From positions 13,578,001 to 13,642,000 of the forward strand of contig CAMGYJ010000011.1 in assembly GCA_946122785.1 (NCBI GenBank): a stretch of 64,000 nt of DNA, written 5' to 3'. The stretch's first letter is position 1; the number at the start of each line of letters is the position of its first letter. The DNA is from Linum tenue. Taxonomy: Eukaryota; Streptophyta; Magnoliopsida; Malpighiales; Linaceae. Shown piece after piece: positions 34,888 to 46,324 of this stretch. The notes under the pieces were generated by a model that was not told the DNA's origin, searched no databases, and saw only the letters and a program-made list of their open reading frames with translations. Position numbers and translations under genes: made by a program.

Positions 34888-35970
34888 GGAAAAATTCTCA
34901 CTGTACACATGTTTTTAAAAAAAATTCTCAAAATACACACGTTATGAAAATATTTCTCAATCTACGCATGTTTGGGCCTTCACCGCGTCTGAGCAAGGCG
35001 GTGATTGCATCACCGCATGAGAGAAGCACGGTGATTGCATCACCGTTGTAGAGGAAGGCGATGATTGCATCACCGGTGCATCACCGCTCTAGAGAAAGGC
35101 GGTGAATGCCTGACCTGCTTCAAATCTTTAAAAAAACATAACTTTGTGCTCGGTTATCCGATCGTGGCGAAATTTTTTTTGAATCCACATAATTTTTCAA
35201 GATCTTGCAAACCGCAAATCGCCGAAGCCTTCGTCCCGAAAAAACCTCGTTTGCTACCCCGAACGAGTCTTTTTTCGATTTCGTCAAACTTTGAACGACC
35301 ATAACTTTGTGCTCCACAATCCGAAAATCACAATTTTTTTTTGATTTCGCATAACTTTTTAAGGACTACAATTTTTATCATAGACATAATTTCGGAATGT
35401 ACTTGATTCCTGAAAAGGGAAGGTAAAGTTATTCCCAAAACCCAGTATATCCAAAAATAATTCATTTTTGAAAATGATCTCCTACTAAAAGTTGTATTCC
35501 TTAAAAAGTTACGCGAAATCAAAAAAAAAAATTCGTGATTTTCGGATTGTGGAGCACAAAGTTATGGTCGTTCAAAGTTTGACGAAATCGAAAAAGGCTC
35601 GTTCGGGGTAGCAAACGACGTTTTTTTCGGGACGAAGGCGGGATGACAGTTTGCGGCTTGCAAGATCTCGAAAAATTATGCGGAATAAAAAATTATTTCG
35701 CCACGATCGGATAACCGAGCATAAAGTTACGTTCGTTTAAAGTTTCGACGCAGGTTAGGCCTTCACCGCGGCCGTTTAATGCGGTGAAGCTATCACCGTC
35801 TTTCTCTACAGCGGTGATGCAATCACCGTGCTTCTCTCATGCGGTGATGCAATCACCGCCTTGCTCAAACGCGGTGAATACCCAAACATGCGTAAATTGG
35901 GAATTTTTTTCATAACGTGTGTATTTTAAGAATTTTTTTTTAAAAACATGTGTAAAGTAGGATTTTTTCC
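34888..35970. mobile_element. 1.08-kb foldback (Mutator-like) element, member 1
   Basis: The ends are GGAAAAATTC and GGATTTTTTCC, flanked by the perfect 10-bp TSD CACTTTCACC (34878-34887 and 35971-35980). The two arms are near-perfect inverted copies almost to the centre at about 35430, so a transcript would form a hairpin of over 500 bp. Each arm has three 30-bp units starting at about 35000, 35030 and 35060 (mirrored on the right), each containing the palindrome GGTGATTGCATCACC. No coding capacity is evident. The terminal 80 bases match the element at 39465-40350. Confidence 0.88.
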
Positions 35971-35980
35971 CACTTTCACC

Positions 35981-36933
35981 ATACTCTTTGAGGTTACACT
36001 TTCACCTGTAAATTCGAAGCTTGATACAATAATCTATAATGCAATCATTACATCACTGTCTTCATCTTTACCTCGTCTGCCGATAGTCATGTCGGCTTAA
36101 ACATCATCTCATGCCACTGATCTCTAATAAAAAAGAGCTTTGATCAAATGACACATTTTCGGTTGATGAACCTCCGTAATCTAGCATACAAGACTCATAC
36201 AATCAAGAGTCGAGTTTACTACATCAAACTAATATACTCGTGCATAAATATTAAATTCCTCCACTTTCCATTGATTAACAAAACCTTTTTTTATCGAGTT
36301 CTAAAATAACAACAAACCAAAAGTCAATTACAAAATCTCCTATTTCCTTCACGAGAAATTTTGGGGCAGATTTACCAAAATAATATGTAATAATAAATTA
36401 TTTTACTTCTAACCGGCGGACAATGTTATTTACCTATCTAGTCGGTTGAAGAAGGGGTCCTTTAGATGAGGAATTTTAACGGATCAATTTGGCCAAATTA
36501 GATATCTATTTTCTCTCTTTCACACGTAAACAAAAACAAATTAGCATTAAACAACCAATAAAATAACGAACCTGATCTAGCCACACACGTCTACTCAGCT
36601 GAATGGTCAGTCTCGAAGGATGGATCTTCCATGTACGACTCGCTGAAAGACCACTCCCCGATCGTCGATTTCGTCGTTGTATACCCTCTCCGGCGGCCAC
36701 TTTCATTGTTGGGAGTTATGTCACCCAATTCGTCCATTTTCCTCTCACGTTCCCGCTCGGATTCGTCAAAACGCGGATTATTTGGAAAGCGTGGAAAATT
36801 AGCGAATTAATTTTTGCTGGAGCGCGCTCTTTTATTTCTGGAGCGCGGTTTGTCAAAGAACTTGGAAGTCGGTACTCTTAACCCTCTTCTCTTTCTTTCC
36901 AATAATCACTTTGGTTTGATGTTCAGTGATAAC
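35981..36933. other. Intergenic region, no gene identified
   Basis: AT-rich sequence with short ORFs only. The best (plus strand 36603-36881, 92 codons) overlaps another on the minus strand and has no recognisable domain. Nothing further can be supported. Confidence 0.4.
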
Positions 36934-37687
36934 TAGGGATGGCAATGGGGCGGGTTTGGGGTGGGTTTGCCTAAACCATCCCCGTCCCCGCTTTCAAATA
37001 TCCAAACCCATACCCGCCCCATACCCATGCGGGGAAGATTTTGCAAACCCATCCCCATACCCATGGGTTTCGGGTACCCATGGGTAATACCCGCCCCGTA
37101 CATCCAACATTATAATACCTAAAATTTTACATGTAAATTTTCAATTATAACATTAAACGCACCTACTATATCATGAAGTCGACAAAGTGACAATGATTCT
37201 TAATATGGTTCAAAGCATCTTATCCTAAAACATCCCTTAATCCATAAAATAGAGTACAATGTAATCCAAATCATTATTCCCTAACTCTAATTCATATACT
37301 AAGCAATAATTAACTAATATAATCTTGCTAACACGAGGAAAAAGTGAAAGAATGAAGGGAGAGTTGAGAAAAAAGAATTAGGTTTTGATTTGGGAGGCCA
37401 CTCAATTGCATTTCTACTAATTATTTTGTTGAGTTACCCTCACTATCATTGATAGATTACTATTTGATCCATGTATTTTTTATATGTGAACAAATATTCT
37501 TGGTGGGGCGGGTATGGGTATGGGTATGGGGCGGGGGAGGCTAAAACCATACTCGCCCCATACCCATCAAACATTTTGCGGGATTTACCCATACCCGCCC
37601 CATACCCGGTCAAAGCGGGGATTCCCCGCGTTGACTGGGTCGGGGGCGGTCGGATACCCATGGGCATGGGTTTGATTGCCATCCCTA
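36934..37687. mobile_element. hAT non-autonomous element, 754 bp
   Basis: The ends TAGGGATGGCAAT and ATTGCCATCCCTA are perfect inverted complements, flanked by the perfect 8-bp TSD GTGATAAC (36926-36933 and 37688-37695). Subterminal regions are arrays of cgggtatgggta-type words in opposite orientation. The middle is AT-rich and non-coding. The ORFs at 37446-37770 are read from the repeats. Confidence 0.92.
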
Positions 37688-37695
37688 GTGATAAC

Positions 37696-39188
37696 ATTGT
37701 CTATGTATATGTAATGCGAGTTGCGACGTTTCCGTCTAGAGCCCTTCTTCAAACTTGTGTCAACGATTGAATAGCCATCGAGATAAGAGCGCATGCAAAG
37801 GAGTATGAAATAATAGCAATAAAAGTGGAACTTGGAAGCTGATTTAAGTTAGCTTGGGTAGCGGTGGAAGCAAGATTGATTGTCTATGCAAGCAAAGTAA
37901 TGGGTTTTGGATGATAGAATTTGCAGAAGACAGAAGAAATGAAGATGGACGGAGAAGACGATTGGTGTCTTGGAGAGATGATATCAAGAGAGACGGTGGA
38001 GACTGGAGACAGGAATTGTGTGGCTTTCCTTCGTCCAAATCCTCTTCCTAGCTTCTTTAATGGGCTGAGCTAAAAACAAATAAATCATTCATCATCAATT
38101 TATAAATTTTTCGAAGCCCAAAAGAGCCTAACTAAGCCCAACCAAAACAAACACAATTATCATCCTCTGTATCCAAGAAACTCAACAACAACAACAAAAT
38201 TTGTGTTGTTAAAAGAAAGAAAACTAATAATAAATTTTAGCATGTTTCTACTAGTGACTTACTATGATAAGTTTTTACATCTTATCTAATATTTAATTAA
38301 AAATATTATTATTATTGACGCTCTCATCACGCTCTGAAAATTCAATTCTCAAAGAATCAACGCTCTCACGCTCTCGCTCCCACTCCCGCTCCCGCTCTGC
38401 GAACTGGTTACCTAAGTTGGGAGACCACTCGCCAACCGCTGCTTTTGTTGTTGAAATACCACTCGCAGCTCGCCCTCTGTTTTGAGGTACAAAATTTAGT
38501 GTTGCCCTTTCTTTCGGGTTATGATTTTAGATTTCATTATTTCCTAGGAAAGAAGCTCTTCGTTTGCCTTATCTTTCTTCTATTAGTACAAACTGCTCTA
38601 GCCCATAAAGGAAAGAAAACAATATGAAATTTAACCTACGCTTTGGAATGGTCATTAAGAGCCATTCAGAATGCACTTAGGAGGCACTCAGGTCATGTGC
38701 AGAAACCAATGATGCACTTGGGAGCTATTCAAAATGTTCTTTGGAATGGCAAAATAGATTATGTGCATTTCTTTTAGTTAATGAGGTTGCTGCTAAATCA
38801 GTGGAAGTTATGAAGTAATTATGTTGTGAAATTGTTGTTATTCATACGAGAAGTAGTGAAACTAATTAGCTTTAAAAGAATTTGGAAGTTGGTAATAGAG
38901 AACAATTACCTCACCCAAGACTTCATTTGTACTTACAAGGGTAAGAGAACAATTACCTCCCACTAAATTGCTTCACAACCGAATTTCCCTTTTCTGTTAT
39001 ATATCTATAACTTATTTAATTGTGTTTTAGTCTTTGGATTTAGTGTTACAAGGCTTGTTAGACTTATACTGATATGTGTTTGGGAAAGCATGTCAGCCGT
39101 ACTTGGGATTTATTTGGGGAAGCATTTGAACTGTACTTATGATGTGTTTGGGAGAAAAGCGTCTGAGTATGTCTTGATTTTCTTCTAG
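37696..39188. other. Region without an identifiable gene
   Basis: A 65-codon plus-strand frame (37854-38051, starting MGSGGSKIDCLCKQSNG) and short neighbours are the only coding signals. A run of ctcccgctcccgctc at about 38370-38400 is low-complexity. The last few hundred bases may be promoter or UTR of the PMD relic. Confidence 0.4.
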
Positions 39189-39464
39189 GGATGGATCCCA
39201 CGAGTTTCACTCTGCCTTCGGGGGTGAATCCTGAGCCGATTGATAAATCTATACTATGGGGAGAAGGTGAACACCGTGCTCGACATGTGTGGCTAGATCT
39301 TGTTATTTTATTGGTTGTTTAATGCTAGTTTGTTTTTTGTTTACGTGTGAAAAATAGAAAATAGGTATCTAAACTGTTTCTTTCATTGTCTTTATACTTG
39401 TTCAGAAGATGAAAAGTTTTCATTTGCGTAGTCAGAAGCCAATGAAGTATGATAAGAGATATGA

Positions 39465-40350
39465 GGAAAAAATTTCAAAGTACACACGTTTTAAAAAAAA
39501 TTCCCAAAATACACACGTTTTATGAAATATTCCCAAAAAGTATCACCGCGGTAGTCAAAAGTGATAAACACTTCACCGCGGGAATCGGAAGCGATGAATA
39601 TTTCTTGGCCATTCACCACTTGTGTTCACACGGTGATGGCCAAATTTTTTAATTAGCCCATTTTCTTTTCGACCAGCAAAGCCCACATCATCCCAGACGG
39701 CAACACCTTCAGTCTTCTAATTTCTCGAGAGACTCTACTAGGAATCGAAGGTCGACTTCGGTTCTTCTTCTCCCGCTCTCTACCGTTGATCGCCCCACCG
39801 ATGCAAAACTATTCAAACTGAGGAATGGGCGATTCAGGTAGGGGAAGCGGTGATAAATTTCACACAAGCAATAAGAAATGAGGTTCAACCTCGACCTAGA
39901 AGACTTTAACACGCCGGATTCTTCTCGGCGAACTTCGACTCCCAAAGAGAATGTCCAGTGGATCCCGCTCCAGAAGCATCCCGTCTTCACTTCCGCCATC
40001 GCCGTGTTCGAAGGTATCGCTGTTGTTGATGTTCGGTGCCAAGGATTCTGCTCGCGGGATGCCTCCAGGATGTACTTTTCGGCCAAATAATTATGTAACC
40101 CGACTATTTAAGTAACTCAACTACTTTTGGTCGAAAAGAAAATGGGCTAATTGAATGATTAGGCCATCACCGTGTGGGACACCAGCGGTGAATGGCCAGG
40201 AAATATCATCACTTCCGATTCCCGCGTTGAAGCGTTCATCGCTTTTGACGGACGCGGTTTTGTACAAATATGTGTAGATTGGGAATATTTATAAAACGTG
40301 TGTATTTGGGAATTTATTTTAAAAACGTGTGTACTTTGTATTTTTTTTCC
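39465..40350. mobile_element. Foldback (Mutator-like) element, member 2, with captured exon-like DNA
   Basis: The element starts GGAAAAAATTTCAAAGTACACACG and ends in the inverted complement (gtgtactttg...ttttttttcc). It is flanked by the perfect 9-bp TSD GAGATATGA (39456-39464 and 40351-40359). The ends match the element at 34888-35970. The interior (about 39700-40090) is GC-richer and encodes on the plus strand a 70-codon frame containing ENVQWIPLQKHPVFTSAIAVFEG followed by a GT. This looks like a real exon acquired from a gene, as in Pack-MULEs. It lies inside the PMD relic. Confidence 0.85.
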
Positions 40351-40850
40351 GAGATATGATCCTTTTTTACATATCATAGGATTTGCTAGTATTCCCGATA
40401 TTTCCAAGATTAAACTTGATGGGGCATTGATCACTGCACTTGTTGAGAGGTGGCGTCGAGAGACATCCACATTCCACCTGTTTATTGGAGAGTGTACCAT
40501 CACTCTCCAAGATGTGGAGTTACTTTTAGGTTTGAAAATTGAAGGATTGCCACTAACCATCAAGACAGGAAAAAAGTGAGACGAATACAGCGAAAAAATT
40601 ATGTGATACATGTTTGGGATGTCATCCTACAACTCAAACATACCTTCTAGGTAATAAGCCGAGGATGAGTTGGATACGACGTGAGTTTGGTACTCTTCCA
40701 AATAATGTTGGCATCCAGGATTTGCAGATTTTTGTCAATGCTTACATCTTGTCACTCATTGGAGGCGTGTTATTCCCAAATCGTTATGGGGCGAACGTTA
40801 GCTGCAGTTTCTTGTGGATCCTGTTTGATTGGGATAAGGCTACTAGTTAC

Positions 40851-41699
40851 TCACGGGACAAGGATCTGCTGCGTTTTTCTTCCTTTTTACGTTTCTTTCC
40901 TTTGTTCTTGTTTTTTGAGGTATGCTTGAGAAGAAGAACGAGACTGGACTCTGGGCTTGGTTGATTTTGATTGATCTGTGTGAACTTTTTTGGGGCTTTG
41001 AACTGAGGTAACTGGGGGTGTGTATTGGGTTTGACTTTTTGGTGGAGTTTTTTTTTACTCTTACACAATCACTATTGTGATTAATTGTAATAAATTATTT
41101 AATGATAAACACGTTTTATTTTTTATTGTATTTTCTATTTATCATATAATCACTATTTTAATTACTTGTTAATGTAATTGTAATTGTTATTATTTGTTAG
41201 TTATTTTTTTCGTAAATACTTATATTGTTTTGAATGTAGCAACAATCTTCGCCAAAATCCCATTAATCCAAATAATAAATCAATCGCCGTGACCTTGAGT
41301 AACGACGAGATTAAGCTATTGTTTAATTCGTTTAATCGTACCAAAACACAACTTACCAACACTCGAGAATCAAATCCGAACCTCAAACCAAAATTGGTAT
41401 CTCTAGATTCGTTATTGCTAATCGTATCGAAAGTTGTTTTAGATTTGCAATGACTAACCTTAAACAACTAAAGTTTTCTTAATTAAATATATTTAACCCA
41501 AACAAAATGGGATGTCTGCAGATAACAATGAAGAATGTCTCAAATTAATGGAATATCGAGTATTCTTTGATACCACAAAGGAATTCGATGCATTAGAAGT
41601 TCTTATAGTTCTAGTTTAAATTTATTGCCTAGTTATAACAATGATCTGAATTTTATGTTGGTGTAGTGGGCACCTAACTTTATGGTTCTGTGTCACTCT
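40851..41699. other. AT-rich segment inside the PMD relic
   Basis: Sequence between recognisable PMD pieces. It could be a large intron or a further insertion. ORFs at 41184-41467 on both strands have no recognisable domain and low complexity. Confidence 0.35.
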
Positions 41700-42299
41700 G
41701 CTTGTATGCTTTCATTGTGTTTCTTGGCATCGTCCTGATCGTACAATGCGACAATTTGAACTGCAACTATATATCCTGCTTATTCAGAAACAAGGGATGA
41801 AGTAGTTGCATTATTAAAGGATAGAATGATTGATCGTGCACAAGAGGATGATTTTGCTGCACACTATTCGACTTATATTGAGTATTAGCAGAGTTGTTTG
41901 AGTCATTGCATTAAGAGGTCGCCTGTACCTTCACATCCTCTGCATTATCATTATGAGTACATGCAATGATATCGACGAATTACACAGAAATTAATCACCT
42001 ACTATGTTGCTGCATATGAGAGTATGGTATGTATAATTTTAATATAGTATTCGTGATGCATCAATAAAGTATTACTGTAACTTCAACATAGCATTCTTAC
42101 AATTTCGATTATAGTATTTTCTGGTGCAAAGCTCTTTAATAATATGTTGTTCTTTTGTTGTGATTTAGCTTGACGTATAGAGGTTGCACGTGAAAAGACA
42201 AGGCCATGGACTCACTCCGAATGCACCACTTAGAAACTCTCGATTAATGCCCAAGTATAAACCTTAACCAGGCATAGTATAGGGCAAGTATGTTTAAAT

Positions 42300-43610
42300 A
42301 TCAACCCTGGTCGGTTCATGTACCCATACTTTGATTGTTTGTAACATTATCTAGAGGTTGGTTTTGGTGAAAACAGAGGTCTAAAGCTAAAGTACTTGCA
42401 AAGAGAAATGGTTTTGACACTAATCGAGAAGGATTCACCCGGGTGTTGCTCCCCCTAACTAGCATTTACGACTTGATGGATCGAATGGACGTGTGTGGTG
42501 AGGGGGTTGTAAACTGTAGGGAAGTCTAACAAGTAGCCCAAGCCATCCTCTTAATTTTTAGGTCGAGGAAAGGGAATACGATCTAAGCCACCAATGTGAC
42601 TCTCTCGACCTATTGACTAAGGAATGGTTAGACTTTACCCTCGAATCGGAGTTCAGACGGCCACCCACAACCAAACCCTAGGTGCTATACGAAATATGTT
42701 AGAATGACAATTAGATCGATAGGCTTTCACACAACACAATCATTCATGAATAACACCTCCAAATTCACATTAAACACAACCACAATACAAATCATTCAAT
42801 CCATACAAGCATTCACATAATTGTAGCTAGGGCTTACAAACACCCAAGTGAAAGAAGGGGCTACTCAATGCTAGGAGAAGGGAAAACACAAGAGAGAAGA
42901 AGGGAAACTATCCAGGAAATGCTAGCCTTGCTCCTTGTGTTGAAGAGATCCTCCTTTTGAGGAAGAATTCCCAATTCCTTGCTTGAAGATGAAATCGTAG
43001 CTTCTCCTCTTCTTTAGTTCGTCACCTTGTCACTATATAAAACTGAAGAAGAAGTTTCTCACACTAGGTCTCTCCCTTTCTCCTTTGGCTTAACCTCCTT
43101 TATATACCCAGATTGGGCTCAATTCACGGTCTTAGTTCACGGGCGTGAACTAAAAGCCCAGACCGTGAACCAACGATGAAACACACCGCATCACTAAACT
43201 CTGTTCACGGACGAAGGTCTGAGTCACGGTCTTACTATCGTGAACTTGCTTGTGTCTAGTGAAACCCTTCTGTGCTCTGGATGTTTAGCAGTTCGTCGGG
43301 AGCGCCTCCAATTCACGGTCTTAGTGATCGTTAACTCACAACCCAAACCGTGAACTGCTGATGTTTCCACCATTTGACTTGATCTTTTGCCCTTTCGGCC
43401 AACTGTCAACTAGAGGGTTAATTCCACCTGCCAAAACCTGAAACATACCAAAAAAGGCACAGCCCGATGTAAAACCAAACCTCACAGAGTAAAAATGCTT
43501 CAAACGACTAAGCAAATCGGGTGTGTGGGGGGGGGGGGGGGGGTAAAAAGTGTACAAATGAGCCCAAATCAGACTAGCATAAGGCGACTCAGAAGTCCAT
43601 TATTTGGACG
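42300..43610 (-). repeat. LTR-like segment inside the PMD relic
   Basis: The middle (gtagctagggcttacaaacaccc, then aagtgaaagaagggg) resembles the equivalent part of the LTR at 4895 (tagctagggttcctcaaaacc, aagtgaaggg). As in that LTR, a stretch of palindromic words lies downstream (TTAGTTCACG with CGTGAACTAA at 43132-43153, repeated as gaccgtgaac variants to 43360). Only one copy is present, so it may be a solo LTR of a related Tat-type element. Ends and TSD could not be fixed. Confidence 0.4.
43527..43543 (+). repeat. Poly-G tract of 17
   Basis: Seventeen G residues follow gtgtgt near the right edge of the LTR-like segment, possibly an expanded purine tract. Confidence 0.8.
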
Positions 43611-44313
43611 CTCTTCTCAGGACTAGTATGTTGATCGGCGGTGGAGACATACGCGAGATAGGTGATTCATTGATAGATGTAGCACCAAGTGAGAAGGCAT
43701 ATGTTCACTACCCACAGTACGACCCCGTAGACAATGGAAAAGGAGGGAACTTGCACGAGCCGAGGTCGAGAAAATGAAGATCATGTATCCAGTCCTATTC
43801 AAGAGCAAGACCGACAATTTACACAGATACCACTGCCGTTGGAAATTCCTTTGCCATATCATGGTGGAACTGTTATTCAAGGTGATGATGTCACTCCTTG
43901 TCCATATGCTCAATTTGGTACTCCAAGCTACGTTGCAAGATTTGGTACTCCATGATACTGGTGCTAGTGGTAGTAGTTTAGGTTTTGCCAGATTTGGTAC
44001 CACATGCACAAGCACAGGTTTTGGAGGAGTTAGCTCTCTTACCTCGCAATAGCGCGCTCAACAGGAGGCACTTAGACAGTCATCTGCCGTTGATTTTGAT
44101 GATGACAAGGTAATGCCCCATAGCCCAGTCCGCACGTGGGGACGAGGTCGTGGTCCAACGAGAGCTGCAGAGCAAAACCTCGAGGGACACCATCAGTATG
44201 GCTTACAGAATTGAGCTACTACCCCACCCACTCTTTGTCGCACTGGTGGGCGCCATCCACTTCGAGATGGCCATCATTAAATATGGATGTTTGTGTTTCT
44301 TGTAATGTATTCA

Positions 44314-44782
44314 GAGGGTTGTCAACCCGCGGGTCGACCCTTGGGTCGACCCATTTTGACCCTGACCCGATGATTAAAACGGGCCGTAAGCACCCGCCTG
44401 GTCAACCGTTACAAGATATCGGGTTGCAGGTCAGATTGTTTCAATTTTTTTCTTTGGTTTGTGAATTGCACCTATTTTCCGATTTTTCTTTTCGTCTAAC
44501 TCAGTCTTTCGAATCCTTAGTCAAACATTTGAATATTGATGTTATATAAGTGTGTGTGAATTTTCGCTATATGTTGGATCTAAGTACGACATGTTACTTT
44601 GGTGTAATGTTATATGTTATTACTCATATGTTATATGAAATTTGATATAATTTATCAGAATAAGTACAATATAGTGACTCTTTTCATATTTCCGGGCTGA
44701 AGCGGGCTAAAATGGGTGACCCGTTAACCCTTGACCCACTAGCTCGACCGGGTCCGGGTCAACCCGCGGTTTGACAACCTTT
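44314..44782. mobile_element. hAT-type MITE, CAAGGTTGTC family, copy 2
   Basis: The ends agggttgtcaacccgcggg and cccgcggtttgacaacct match those of the element at 10966-11411. The AT-rich interior (for example tgtgtgaattttcgctatat) is the inverted complement of that copy. The flanks tattcag and tatttcag suggest an imperfect 7-8-bp TSD. It lies just downstream of the PMD relic. Confidence 0.75.
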
Positions 44783-45180
44783 ATATTTCAGACACTTTAA
44801 TGATTGACAATAGTTAAACTTTGATATTGGGACAACTTGGACAACTAGTATTATGCTTACCAAACCTAATATCGAACTTGTTCAAACTAGTATGATGCTT
44901 TGTATAGGTAGTATTCAACGTAGAATAAGTAGCATTCAGCTAGTTATACCGAGTAGTATGCTTAGTACAGATAACTAAAAACATTTAGAATTACAACAAG
45001 TTTATAACATCTAACGTGTTTAGTTTAATGGCCGTGACCCCTTGAAGCTCTGGACTAATAAAGCACCAAGGGGTGCTTTGTTTGACCAGAATACACAGCT
45101 CGAACTCTTCAACGAAAGATAAAACGAATGGTAGAATTCTCGCCACAATCAAGGTGATTAATCGATTGATAAGAGAACTT

Positions 45181-46284
45181 GGGATGAGATACGGTGACAA
45201 CCCCATTAGGGGTTGTGAGATTGACAACCCATTTTATAACCATAGGATCCATTCTCTCTCTTGTCTCTTTCTTCTTTTTTCAAATCAATGGCACAGATTG
45301 GATTAAGGGTATTTTTGGACGAAAAAAATTGACCACACTAGATTATTACCCTTATTAATACCTAAAACCCTACACTCTCTCTTTCCTCTCTCTCTCTCAC
45401 GCCATCTTTCTTCTTCCTATTCTTCTTCTTCTTCCTCCCATCTCTTCCCTCTCTCTCTATCGCTGCCACCACCGTCGTCGCAGCCGACCCGCCACGCCCT
45501 CCGCCTCTCACCACCGTTGTCGCAGCCGACCCGCCACGCCGTCGCGGCCTCCTCCTCCCACCACCGCCGCGATGGCCTCCCACCACCACCGTCGTCGCAA
45601 CCCTCCCGCCGCCCTCTGTCTCCCACCACCACCGTCGCCACGAGGTCACCGCCTCTCCCCTGCCTCCCCCTTTCGTCATCCCTATTTTTTTTTTCCAGAT
45701 CTGTGATTTTTCATATTTCAGATCTGATTTTTTTGGTGCTAGTCTCTAGTGGTACGCTACCAGTGGCAATGGTACCGCTACCAATAGCAATGGTACCGCT
45801 ACCAGTGGTACTGGTACTGCTATCAGTGATAATGGTACTGCTAATGGTACCGCTACAAGTGGTACTGGTACTGCTAATGGTACCGCTACAAGTGGTCATG
45901 GTACTGTACCACTAGCACTAGTATTGGTAGCGTACCACTAGCATTGGTATATTAATTACCAGTAGACTAATAGATTGGTACACTGTTTAACGCATTGGTA
46001 CATTTTTTCAGGTTGCCGGAGGGAGGCTGCCTGAGAGAATTCGTCGGAGAAAAAGTCTGTCCATCATAGCGGAGTGGCCGCAGGAGAAAGGAAGAGAGAT
46101 AGATAGATAGAGATATTAATGTATAGGATTTAAATTTCAAAAAAATTATATTTAATATGAGTTTTTAATTCCCAATCTGATTAATATAAAAAAGGTAATT
46201 AATATATTCCTTTTTTTCATACCCAAAATACCCTTGGTTGTCAATCTGACAACCCCTTAGGGGTTGTCACCGTATCCCGTTCCC
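45181..46284. mobile_element. Mutator-like non-autonomous element with GC-rich cargo, 1.1 kb
   Basis: Flanked by the perfect 9-bp TSD AGAGAACTT (45172-45180 and 46285-46293). Ends are GGGATGAGATACGGTGACAA on the left and the complement of GGGAACGGGATACGGTGACAA on the right, followed inside by gggttgt/acaaccc words. The interior holds a GC-rich CCACCGTCGTC-type stretch (45450-45660) open in several frames on both strands, then a minisatellite (45757-45950). The open frames follow from triplet-like repetition and I do not call them genes. Confidence 0.88.
45757..45950. repeat. Minisatellite of ggtaccgct/accagtggt words
   Basis: Short variants of tggtaccgctaccagtggca are repeated about a dozen times. 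KpnI-like ggtacc palindromes recur through it. It is inside the MULE at 45181-46284. Later sequence contains a GATA microsatellite near 46100. Confidence 0.75.
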
Positions 46285-46324
46285 AGAGAACTTACTCAAC
46301 GATTCTAGAATCCACGCAGAATAG

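Larger units (their letters stand above)
39189..44215 (+). pseudogene. Plant mobile domain (PMD) gene relic, interrupted
   Basis: A first exon-like piece (39183-39300) encodes DPTSFTLPSGVNPEPIDKSI. After the foldback insertion (39465-40350) come YDPFLHIIGFASIPDISKIKLD, then ITALVERWRRETSTFHLFIG and ECTITLQDVELLLGLKIEG: the typical PMD core. A shifted frame then gives MSWIRREFGTLPNN and ILSLIGGVLFPN (40614-40850). Degenerate downstream pieces include PDRTMRQFELQ (about 41735), RDEVVALLKDRM (41800) and a glycine-rich tail with FGTPSYVARFGTP and TWGRGRGPTRAA (43730-44212). Stops, frame changes and later insertions show it is dead. PMD genes occur as host genes and as transposon cargo; which this was is unclear. 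Confidence 0.7.

Noticed and set aside
34998..35110. CRISPR-like or operator array of GGTGATTGCATCACC
   Set aside because: The units are 30-bp tandem repeats in the arm of a foldback transposon and are mirrored in the other arm.
45362..45915. ORFs on both strands in the GC-rich part of the MULE
   Set aside because: The openness comes from CCACCGTCGTC-type and ggtacc repeats, with no domain on either strand.
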